Program-made: the position numbers and the translations under genes
Notes under the pieces: generated by a model
Database searches by the model: none
What the model saw: the letters and a program-made list of their open reading frames with translations, nothing else
What the model was told of the DNA's origin: nothing
Part shown: positions 21,834 through 28,391 of the stretch, in pieces
Layout of the letters: each line of letters opens with the position of its first letter
Position numbering within the stretch: the first letter of the stretch is position 1
Source: a virus
IMG/VR virus record: IMGVR_UViG_3300010397_001070
Coordinates: 1-29,827 of that record
Length of the DNA: 29,827 nt
Direction: 5' to 3' (one strand)

Positions 21834-23006
21834 TTAGTAACCTGTTTTATAATTGGTTCGTGTATTGACTGGTTTGTATGAGCTAAAGCCGTACCGTATT
21901 GCGTCCATCGGGTTACTCCACTCGTGTACTGAATCGTCTGGCTCGTTTATAAATTCCCCGTTCGGAAGTTTCTTATTCATGTAGTTCCGATATCCCTTGA
22001 TGGTTTTCAAACTCCTGGCTGTTATAGAAATCGGTTGATCTTGTACATACTGAATCCCCTGTAACACTGATCCTTGCCCCTTAATCGCTCCGATAATGTT
22101 CACTCCGTAACTCTTGATTTCATCTATACTTTTCGGTTCTGAGCTATCGGCAACAACGAGGATATTCCCATCGGTAGCATTTAACTTGTCTGCGATTGAT
22201 TTATTAGAAAGCCCTTTTTGATAGGTGTGTTCGTCGATGATGAAACCGCCGTTATACTCATAAATGTCTTCTATCACCGTTGGATCGATACTGTAACCAA
22301 AGTCCAGTCCTCTTCGTGATAGTCTTGCCTCATGGGGAATGTCCTGAATGATGTTCCAACCGGTATAGATTCTCCCCTCTACTTCTCCAAGTTGGCCGAG
22401 GCCGTAGACTTGCCACCATCTTGGATTATTCTTATGTGCTTCTATTTCTGATACTGAAATTGGATCGAGGGCTTCGTTGTCCAGATAAGTCAGGGTGATG
22501 AAATCAATATCCTCGCGCCTATTCAACATTTCGGTATAGAACCAAAACTCCTCAGAGGGGTTCCAGTCCATCCACACTATCTTTCTTGTTCTTGTAATGA
22601 GCTGGTCAACTATGTTGTAGTCGAGGTTGTTTGCTTCATTGAGGAAAAGAACGTCTCTTCTTGGTCCGTGTGCTTTTCCAAACTTATCGAAACTGATGAA
22701 CTCTAGAATGGTCTTATTGGGAAATGTGTAAGTATGATTTGATTCGTTCCAAGCGTTATCATCCCAATAGCCCTGAACCAACATGATGCTCTTGAAGTCT
22801 CTAATCGTTCCTAACTTGAGATGAGGATGAGACTCGGCAACGACTGTCATTACCTCTCCTTTTGTTGACTGTCCGTAATCTATGAGCCAAACAAGAATTG
22901 AAATCGTCTTTGATGCGCTAGTTCCTCCGCTAACTGCCCGGATTCGTTTCTTCAGGTTGAATATCTTCTTTGTCGCTGTTGTATTCTGAAACGCTAGCTC
23001 CGCCAT
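21834..23006 (-). CDS. terL: terminase large subunit
   Basis: This 390-aa DNA-packaging motor of the Terminase_3 (PBSX-like) type has an ATPase domain with Walker A GGTSASKT (27-34) and Walker B VLFLNEAN (Glu124), then an RNase H-like nuclease with metal-binding aspartates: Asp235 in LDFGYSIDP, Asp287 in VVADSSEP and Asp368 in MDAIRYGF. It pumps DNA into the procapsid and cuts the concatemer. Length is a little short for the family but all motifs are present. Its start overlaps the small-subunit gene by 77 bases. Confidence 0.95.
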   Translation of the reverse strand: MAELAFQNTTATKKIFNLKKRIRAVSGGTSASKTISILVWLIDYGQSTKGEVMTVVAESHPHLKLGTIRDFKSIMLVQGYWDDNAWNESNHTYTFPNKTILEFISFDKFGKAHGPRRDVLFLNEANNLDYNIVDQLITRTRKIVWMDWNPSEEFWFYTEMLNRREDIDFITLTYLDNEALDPISVSEIEAHKNNPRWWQVYGLGQLGEVEGRIYTGWNIIQDIPHEARLSRRGLDFGYSIDPTVIEDIYEYNGGFIIDEHTYQKGLSNKSIADKLNATDGNILVVADSSEPKSIDEIKSYGVNIIGAIKGQGSVLQGIQYVQDQPISITARSLKTIKGYRNYMNKKLPNGEFINEPDDSVHEWSNPMDAIRYGFSSYKPVNTRTNYKTGY

Positions 23007-23334
23007 AGATCGGGATTCCTTTATCGTTAGAAGTCACGTCTGATCTCTCCTTTAATGCGAGGATAAACTTCAGATACATCTCAATACTTTTCTCACTTCC
23101 TTCCTCAGCTTTTTCTCTTAATTTGTCTAACACACTCGATGTGCCTTTTTTGGCTTGACTGAGCGACAATTCCAAAACTAACTTCTCATTTTCCGGTTTC
23201 CTCATCTGGTAGTAGTAAGTGCTTTCGTCAATCTTCCATCTCCGAGCAAATTCAGCCACCGATTCTTGTCTCGCTGGCTTGGGGAGTGACTCTCTTTCAA
23301 TGGCGGCATCAATCCAAGTAATAACTTCAGACAT
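22930..23334 (-). CDS. terS: terminase small subunit
   Basis: The 134-aa protein has an N-terminal helix-turn-helix (VAEFARRWKIDESTYYYQMR, about residues 27-46) for recognising the packaging site, a coiled helical middle (KLREKAEEGSEKSIEMYLKF) for oligomerisation, and an acidic disordered tail. It is directly upstream of terL and overlaps it by 77 bases in another frame, so expression is probably coupled. A multi-hairpin leader, a terminator and a promoter lie before it. Confidence 0.85.
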   Translation of the reverse strand: MSEVITWIDAAIERESLPKPARQESVAEFARRWKIDESTYYYQMRKPENEKLVLELSLSQAKKGTSSVLDKLREKAEEGSEKSIEMYLKFILALKERSDVTSNDKGIPIYGGASVSEYNSDKEDIQPEETNPGS

Positions 23335-23445
23335 TTTTCTGTTCTTAACGGCGATCGGGTGTCGCGTTTCCTAGGTCATAGGGCGTAGACTATCCCTGCT
23401 GCCGTCGATAGGTGAGACCTAATCGCTGTCAAAAACATAAGAGCC
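23335..23445 (-). promoter_or_regulatory. structured leader of the terminase operon
   Basis: Between the terminator and terS the minus strand can fold into TAGGTC...GACCTA enclosing CTATC...GATAG, and a second hairpin AACG-CGA/TCG-CCGTT near the start of terS (one bulge). It may set translation of terS or hold a packaging (pac/cos) site, which lies in or near terS in many phages. The folds were found by eye. Confidence 0.4.
23405..23432 (-). promoter_or_regulatory. alternative terminase promoter
   Basis: TTGACA (23427-23432), 16 bases, then TATCGA (23405-23410) on the minus strand. The -10 is weak. If used, it would drive terS from downstream of the terminator at 23446-23480, so antitermination would not be needed. 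Confidence 0.35.
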
Positions 23446-23480
23446 AAAACGAAAAGAGACCCACGATATGTGAGTCCCTC
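23446..23480 (-). terminator. intrinsic terminator between late promoter and terS
   Basis: On the minus strand 23470-23480 pairs with 23454-23464 over 11 pairs (three G-T) around ATATC, followed by TTTTCGTTTT. It ends both the upstream glycan operon and any transcript begun at the promoter 23512-23540. Confidence 0.75.
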
Positions 23481-23511
23481 TGAAAGTATGGACTGGTATT
23501 CAATTGTCTCA

Positions 23512-23540
23512 ATCCTACACTATCTATTGTGTTTTGTCAA
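23512..23540 (-). promoter_or_regulatory. strong promoter before the head operon
   Basis: TTGACA (23535-23540), exactly 17 bases, then TAGGAT (23512-23517) on the minus strand, starting near 23505. It lies 22 bases after the stop codon of the 59-aa gene and about 30 bases before a terminator. It is the best candidate for the main late promoter. Confidence 0.75.
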
Positions 23541-23561
23541 GGTTAGCGGTAGAATGCGCCC

Positions 23562-23741
23562 TTATATTTCAATTTTCTTCTCTAAGATGGTTGTTCCCTT
23601 AATGACTTGTCTTTGGCCGGGTTTGGGCTTTTCAGTCGAGATGATGATTTTTCCCCCGAAATAAATCCACCCGCCCCGGCTACAGGCGAGTTCAAAGCTC
23701 TTTCTTAAAGCTTCTTTGAAAGATTCTGGAACTTCTTCCAT
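23562..23741 (-). CDS. 59-aa hypothetical protein after GroES
   Basis: A short ORF begins one base after the co-chaperonin stop. It has an amphipathic N-terminal helix (EEVPESFKEALRKSFELACS) and a short beta hairpin (GGWIYFGGKIIISTE) with a basic end. There are no cysteine pairs or membrane segment. It is the last gene of this transcript before the late promoter. The function is unknown. Confidence 0.65.
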   Translation of the reverse strand: MEEVPESFKEALRKSFELACSRGGWIYFGGKIIISTEKPKPGQRQVIKGTTILEKKIEI

Positions 23742-23742
23742 A

Positions 23743-24003
23743 TTACTTTTTCTTTTTAGAGACGACGAGACAAATGATTTGAGATTCTTTGGTGATGATG
23801 TAGTTCTTCTTCCCGTCTTTGAGGCCTGCTATGTTAGGGTCTTTTTCCAATACTACCTCATCACCCTTTTTATACTGCGATCCCTCTGCGACTTCCGCTA
23901 CGAGTAGATGTTTCTTTTGAAGGTTCTCTGGTAATAGAAGACCGGATTCTTCCTGTTCGACGACTGATTCGAGTAAAATGTTGTCTCCTACTGGCTTAAA
24001 CAT
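23743..24003 (-). CDS. GroES-like co-chaperonin
   Basis: The 86-aa protein has the 10-kDa chaperonin pattern: KPVGDNILLE at the start (compare the family RPLxDRVLV), a mobile loop EESGLLLPENLQKKH with the hydrophobic GroEL-binding LLLP, a YKKGDEVVLEK turn, and a C-terminal ITKESQIICLV strand. Phage co-chaperonins such as T4 gp31 replace host GroES so that GroEL can fold the coat protein. There is no groEL nearby. Its position just upstream of the head operon fits this role. It overlaps the upstream glycosyltransferase by 16 bases. Confidence 0.85.
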   Translation of the reverse strand: MFKPVGDNILLESVVEQEESGLLLPENLQKKHLLVAEVAEGSQYKKGDEVVLEKDPNIAGLKDGKKNYIITKESQIICLVVSKKKK

Positions 24004-24710
24004 AGTGTTGTTATTAACTTTTTAGCGATTGATTCCCACGAAACGACTTCTATTTCTCTGTTGCCTCCGTTAAGGTTTATAACTTCTGGCACTCCACAAG
24101 CCATTGCTTCAGCGACCGGCCTGCCCCATCCCTCTTCCTTCGAGCAAGAAAGAAAGCTCCTCGCTCTGTTATAAAGATATGGTATTTCTTCAATGCTTGG
24201 CGCATTGATAGTCTCAACTTCCCCAATACTTCGAGTGCTTCTTCCGAACCACACAACTCTTCTACCGAGCATATTGGCTTTTTGAATGGTTTCGTCGATG
24301 TTTTTGTTACTTTCATAATTTCCACAGATTAAAACGTCAATATCCCTCTCTAGTCCCATATCGCAGAACCTTTCATGCGTTCCGTTCCCTATAACAATGT
24401 CTGTTCCTATCCAATCCGCTATCCAATGACTCACCGCTATCTTTTTACTTCGGTGTGTCTTCCAGCGTTCGTCTTTGGTTCTGACATACGCCCACTCGGC
24501 TTCACACTTGGGACTGACGGCTATCGTAATCCCTTTTGGCACTCGTTCAACATGAGTGCTAAAGTAGTTTTCCAGTTCTTGATTATTGTGTTCCGAAATG
24601 ATATGCGCTTCGATGCCTAGTCGTTTTAAGGCTTGAGTGAGTTCAAAAGTTGAAAGGACGGCTCCGCAGGTTATGACTTCTTTGAATAGAAAGCTGATAT
24701 GAGTTGGCAT
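23988..24710 (-). CDS. GT4-type glycosyltransferase
   Basis: The 240-aa protein resembles a compact GT-B fold. It starts like GT4 enzymes (MPTHISFLFKEVITCGAVLS), and the donor-binding half has EEGWGRPVAEAMACGVPEV, the E-x7-E motif with Glu193 and Glu201. It should transfer a sugar from a nucleotide sugar to a glycan or protein. It is shorter than usual (about 350 aa), with a reduced acceptor domain. It overlaps the aminotransferase gene by 40 bases and feeds the same pathway by context. Confidence 0.8.
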   Translation of the reverse strand: MPTHISFLFKEVITCGAVLSTFELTQALKRLGIEAHIISEHNNQELENYFSTHVERVPKGITIAVSPKCEAEWAYVRTKDERWKTHRSKKIAVSHWIADWIGTDIVIGNGTHERFCDMGLERDIDVLICGNYESNKNIDETIQKANMLGRRVVWFGRSTRSIGEVETINAPSIEEIPYLYNRARSFLSCSKEEGWGRPVAEAMACGVPEVINLNGGNREIEVVSWESIAKKLITTLCLSQ

Positions 24711-25684
24711 ATTCGTTTAACGTCTTTTACCTGTAACTTTCTATGAATGGGAAGGGAAATGATGTGTTTAAAGACTTTTTCTGTTACTGGTAAGGGCGTA
24801 TTGTTCTTGAAGAATTTATAAAAATGCAGCGGTTTATAATGCAGGCCACAGGAGATCCCGTTTTCTGCCAAGTAGTCATAGAGCTGGTTTCTTCTTGGAA
24901 CTTGGATGGTATAGAGATGCCAGGTCGAGGACTTATAAGGCCGTTTGATAGATTTTGGTAAATACTGCTCGTAGGCGTGAGCCAGCATTTTCCGATGAAG
25001 GTTCCCTTTGTCGAGTTCTTTTAACTGTTCCAGGGCCACCACGGCCGTCATATCATTCATGTGAGCCTTCAACCCCGGTTCGTTGATGTTATAGTCCCAG
25101 GAGTACTTCCCTTTATTTCGAGCGTAGGTACTCTTATCAATTCCACACCAAGAAAGGGCCTTAGCTCGAAGATAGAGTTTCTTATCATTGGTTGTCAGCA
25201 TCCCGCCATCCCCTGTCGGCAAATTTTTCACTGCATGGAAACTCCAGCATGAAACAAGTCCTAAGTGTTTGTATCCCCCACAATGTGCCATGTCATAAAT
25301 CTTCCCTTTTCCCGAGATGTTTCCGGCGTACATGACTTGAATATCCGATTCATGCGTGGTCAGAGTCTCTTCATTAATGTCCACAAACTGTACTTCGTAT
25401 CCGGCGTTCAAGGGGGCTAGAGCGGAAGAGATAAACGTGAAGGCACTGACTTTGACCGGAGTATATTTACTAAATCCCACGATCCGCACTGCTATATCCA
25501 AAGCCGAAGTACAAGAATTGACGGCTACTGCATACTTCGCACCAGTGTACTTCGCCCATTTTTCTTCTAGTTCCTGAACCTTCGGCCCCATGCCAACCCA
25601 GCCCGATTCCATAATTGAGTCGAGTTCTTTTAAAATCTTTTTTCGCATCTCCTTTGGAAAATACGGGGTAAGGACTGGTATCAT
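24671..25684 (-). CDS. DegT/DnrJ/EryC1/StrS-family sugar aminotransferase
   Basis: The 337-aa PLP enzyme has the family features: an N-terminal GPKVQELEEKWAKYTGAKYA, a PLP-binding SCTSALD (about 57-63), an IYDMAHC aspartate region (Asp131), and HAVKNLPTGDGGML with Lys153 as the Schiff-base lysine. These enzymes transfer an amino group to a keto sugar of a nucleotide sugar, making 3- or 4-amino sugars for surface glycans. The ATG overlaps the upstream stop (ATGA). Which sugar is made cannot be told from sequence. Confidence 0.9.
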   Translation of the reverse strand: MIPVLTPYFPKEMRKKILKELDSIMESGWVGMGPKVQELEEKWAKYTGAKYAVAVNSCTSALDIAVRIVGFSKYTPVKVSAFTFISSALAPLNAGYEVQFVDINEETLTTHESDIQVMYAGNISGKGKIYDMAHCGGYKHLGLVSCWSFHAVKNLPTGDGGMLTTNDKKLYLRAKALSWCGIDKSTYARNKGKYSWDYNINEPGLKAHMNDMTAVVALEQLKELDKGNLHRKMLAHAYEQYLPKSIKRPYKSSTWHLYTIQVPRRNQLYDYLAENGISCGLHYKPLHFYKFFKNNTPLPVTEKVFKHIISLPIHRKLQVKDVKRICQLISAFYSKKS

Positions 25685-26514
25685 AGGTTTTCAATTATTT
25701 GTTTCCATTGTTTAGCAATCTCTTGTGCTTGATAGGTCATTGCGTACTCCCGACACCTCTCATCAAATCCGATATTGGTGAGTTGTGACCAGTCATCAAC
25801 TAAATACTTCTCACCCACTCCCGCCTCTGCCATAGCTTTCACATAGTCCGGCACTCGTGAGGTATAACAAGGAATCCCAATCGCCCAGCTCTTCAGGACT
25901 TTGTGCATTCCTTTCAAATTCCCTACCAGTTCGTCTGGCATGTAATAAGCAGTCATTTCGCACTGAGCCAAATCTTTATCTACTGTTTCTAAAGACCACT
26001 TTTCAAAGGTGAAAGGAAAATCAACGTGTTTTCCTACATCCTCACTCGTAATGAGTCGCCACTGGTACTGCCGGGATACGTCTTTCCCGATATCGTTCAG
26101 ATACGAGGCATTATTCCCGTGGCCTGTCCAACCCACCACTCCTTCCGCTACTCTCCCGGCGACTGTTCCGTCCCAGTCGAGGGCATCAGGAATGACTACG
26201 ACGTTTTTATTGATATGGACTAACTCTGCTTTTTTTGTTTCTGTATCCGTTGTGACCACATCAGCCATTTCGATCATGTGTTCGTAGGCACTCCGATACC
26301 AGTAGTAGTCGTCAATATCAAAAATGATTTTCGCCCCCTGGATTCTTGCTTTGTGGAGTTCGGCTGGATCGTGGACTTTCTGAATGATAAGAACATCGCC
26401 TTGTTCGTAGTGTTCCGGTACTCCTACCTGGGCGTTTAAATACGACGCCACCAAATAGACTCTCAGTCGAGAGCTAGCCACATCGTTATTTCCTAAAGGG
26501 AGAAAATATATCAT
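25681..26514 (-). CDS. putative GT-B glycosyltransferase
   Basis: The 277-aa protein begins with MIYFLPLGNNDVASSRLRVY, a pattern seen in phage and bacterial glycosyltransferases whose N-terminal domain reads the acceptor. It continues with GAKIIFDIDDYYWY, VVTTDTETKKAELVHINKNVVVIPDALD and a donor-like part (VGWTGHGNNASYLNDIG, LKSWAIGIPCYTSRVPDYV). The NVVVIPDALD stretch resembles the GT4 linker. It shares 4-base ATGA overlaps with both neighbours. A clean E-x7-E motif is not visible, so the donor is unknown. Confidence 0.65.
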   Translation of the reverse strand: MIYFLPLGNNDVASSRLRVYLVASYLNAQVGVPEHYEQGDVLIIQKVHDPAELHKARIQGAKIIFDIDDYYWYRSAYEHMIEMADVVTTDTETKKAELVHINKNVVVIPDALDWDGTVAGRVAEGVVGWTGHGNNASYLNDIGKDVSRQYQWRLITSEDVGKHVDFPFTFEKWSLETVDKDLAQCEMTAYYMPDELVGNLKGMHKVLKSWAIGIPCYTSRVPDYVKAMAEAGVGEKYLVDDWSQLTNIGFDERCREYAMTYQAQEIAKQWKQIIENL

Positions 26515-27047
26515 ACTTTTCGCTTATAGTCGTAAATATTACCCTCGAAATAGTGTATGCCCCCAAAGAAAGCAATCGGAAAAGACAACTGATCTCGCTT
26601 ACTACCAGAACAAACCATTTCCCACCAGTAGCGGTTAGCCCTTCTCACCGCATCTGTTTTTTTTCTCACTAGTACTCCACAGGCGGCGAGACCAGCATAT
26701 CGAGGAAAATCTTTGTATTTTTCAATATGTTCTCGTACCGCCCCTTCGGTGTCTTTTTTTAATCGAAGAATCTCCTCGGCTTCAGTGAAAATACAATCTC
26801 GCCAAGGATGCTTGAATGCTCCAACAAGCTTCCCGCTTTCCTTGACTTCTTCAATCAGTCTTTCGGCCAGTCCTTCCGGTAAAAAAATATCCGCATCCAC
26901 ATAGACGCTCCACTCCACCGGATCGTACACATGAGACAGAACCTTATAGAGACGAGAAGAGTAATGAGGATTTCCTAACTTATCCTCCGTGTAGCACTTG
27001 ATATCTGTGCGTTCTGGTCTATATTTTGCGATATTTGCCGTATACAT
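26511..27047 (-). CDS. DUF616 (TOD1/MUCI70-type) glycosyltransferase
   Basis: The 178-aa GT-A-like enzyme has the DUF616 signature: VYVDADIFLP with the DxD metal site (Asp51, Asp53), a FKHPWRDCIFTEAEEI block, the GLAACGVLVRKK strand, and WWEMVCSGSKRDQLSF (151-156) near the end. Family members are best known from plants and from bacterial polysaccharide clusters. It lies in the middle of the cassette, overlapping neighbours by 4 and 29 bases, and should add one sugar of the same glycan. Confidence 0.75.
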   Translation of the reverse strand: MYTANIAKYRPERTDIKCYTEDKLGNPHYSSRLYKVLSHVYDPVEWSVYVDADIFLPEGLAERLIEEVKESGKLVGAFKHPWRDCIFTEAEEILRLKKDTEGAVREHIEKYKDFPRYAGLAACGVLVRKKTDAVRRANRYWWEMVCSGSKRDQLSFPIAFFGGIHYFEGNIYDYKRKV

Positions 27048-27546
27048 AATTTCTCAATAACATAACTTCGTGATCGTTCCAGGAATGAAAGCGTATCGTT
27101 TCCTTTTCTTTTCCAGCCAGAGCCTCATCCAAATTCATCCAGACATCGTCAAGCCTTAAATCCAGAAACTCACAGGCGGCGTACAGTTCAGGGCTTCTCT
27201 TATTCCAGGTAGGGAAGTACCATTCAACTTTCGTATCAAACACAGTTTCAATTCTCTCTTTGGCTCGTCCAAGACTTCGGATAATGGCTTCGGTCGGCCA
27301 CGTCGAGTATCTCTCGTGATTCCATCCGTGTAAGCCAAAGGTAAATTCGTCTTTCCAAGTGTTGATATACTTCACCAATTCGGGATGGTTTGGGATTTCG
27401 GCGGCACAAATAGCGAGAGTGTGTTTCAGTCCAGCCGTAGCGAGAATGTCATGGACTTCCCTGTAGCGGTCGAAGTTATAAAAGAGTTTCCCGTCAGTCG
27501 GGCTTTCGGTAGCGAATACATCATCGTCCGTAATTAATGGAGTCAT
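27019..27546 (-). CDS. NodB-like polysaccharide deacetylase
   Basis: The 175-aa protein keeps parts of the NodB fold: LITDDDVF at the start (motif 1, Asp7-Asp9), GLHGWNHERYS (motif 2, H-x3-H with His73 and His77), EWYFPTWN (motif 3 variant with FP instead of RPP), a LDLRLDD strand, and RFHSWND (motif 5, His154). Such enzymes remove acetyl groups from N-acetyl amino sugars. The arginine usual in motif 3 is missing, so activity may differ. It overlaps the methyltransferase start by ATGA. Confidence 0.7.
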   Translation of the reverse strand: MTPLITDDDVFATESPTDGKLFYNFDRYREVHDILATAGLKHTLAICAAEIPNHPELVKYINTWKDEFTFGLHGWNHERYSTWPTEAIIRSLGRAKERIETVFDTKVEWYFPTWNKRSPELYAACEFLDLRLDDVWMNLDEALAGKEKETIRFHSWNDHEVMLLRNYVYGKYRKI

Positions 27547-28019
27547 GGCCTTTGCAGTTCAACGATTATAAAACGCTTGTTCCACTCCTCGTTTCGGATC
27601 CGCTTCCAGAGATGCAATCCGTAATCTCGTCCGTATACTTTTCCTCTTTGATTGTCCATGTCAAAGTAGTCAAACGTCTGAGTGGTGTAAAATGTTTTGT
27701 GCGAAGGGTCAGTTAAGGCAGCCATGAGATGATCTTTTAATTCTTCGAGTGTGTCATCAAAACTTACAGCTAACGGCAAGCGAATCCAGAACACGCCGCC
27801 AGGAGTCATCCGCTCCCACGCTTCGTTCATCACGGCCTTCATTTCCTCCCACGTCAGGTGTTCGAGGGTGTTATCCGCTCTCAGTCCTTCCACTTTCTCA
27901 GTTGCCCACGTCCAGGGATCACGAATATCTGCCACGATATCAGCTCCGCATTCAGGAGAAATATCCACTGTGGTAAATCCAGGTTCTTTGTTTTGTCCTG
28001 CCCCGAGATCGTATTTCAT
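27543..28019 (-). CDS. class I SAM-dependent methyltransferase
   Basis: The 158-aa enzyme starts MKYDLGAGQNKEPGFTTVDI, a motif I (GxGxN-like YDLGAGQ) with the acidic residue Asp19 after strand beta2. A further NTLEHLTWEEM motif is typical of methyltransferases in polysaccharide loci. It probably methylates a sugar. The ATG at 28019 is preferred over a TTG at 28040, because the latter overlaps the previous gene. One base separates it from the 55-aa gene. Confidence 0.8.
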   Translation of the reverse strand: MKYDLGAGQNKEPGFTTVDISPECGADIVADIRDPWTWATEKVEGLRADNTLEHLTWEEMKAVMNEAWERMTPGGVFWIRLPLAVSFDDTLEELKDHLMAALTDPSHKTFYTTQTFDYFDMDNQRGKVYGRDYGLHLWKRIRNEEWNKRFIIVELQRP

Positions 28020-28020
28020 A

Positions 28021-28188
28021 CTATTTTTTTGTTTTATCAACAGCCTTAGCCAGCAGTGTCAGGAAATTGGTGAATCCAGAGTAGTCCATCCCTAAAACCT
28101 GAACCCTGTTTTTATCATTTGTGAACACTCTGATAAAAAGTCCATCGTCTTCCACTGTGTATGCGCTATTTTTTGCGAGTACTTTCAT
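28021..28188 (-). CDS. 55-aa hypothetical protein
   Basis: A short ORF starts inside the stop of the previous gene (ATGA) and ends one base before the methyltransferase. The product (MKVLAKNSAYTVEDDGLFIR, then DYSGFTNFLTLLAKAVDKTK) looks like a small mixed alpha/beta protein. No domain is recognised. Coupled overlaps on both sides support translation. Confidence 0.6.
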   Translation of the reverse strand: MKVLAKNSAYTVEDDGLFIRVFTNDKNRVQVLGMDYSGFTNFLTLLAKAVDKTKK

Positions 28189-28391
28189 ATTTTTCCTTCT
28201 TCTTTAATTGATTGAATTGGTTCTCGATAACAAAAGCGACACATCAACCTTCCTCCATCAAGTAAGTAACAAAAGCCGAACACTTGATTGTTGCAGCGAG
28301 AGCATCTGTTTAAAACTCTTCTCCAATTGAATGTCAGGATCCAATAGAGTGAATTGATGCGTATTTTCCACGCCCACAGTCTGGTTTCCAT
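28185..28391 (-). CDS. small zinc-ribbon protein, 68 aa
   Basis: The 68-aa protein has a basic, hydrophobic start (RLWAWKIRINSLYWILTFNW) and two cysteine pairs, CSRC and CRFC, around a short GFCYLLDGGRLM hairpin, a zinc ribbon of about 25 residues. The hydrophobic N terminus could be a membrane-associated helix. It overlaps both neighbours, the glycosyltransferase by 1 base and the 55-aa gene by 4. Function unknown. Confidence 0.65.
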   Translation of the reverse strand: METRLWAWKIRINSLYWILTFNWRRVLNRCSRCNNQVFGFCYLLDGGRLMCRFCYREPIQSIKEEGKI

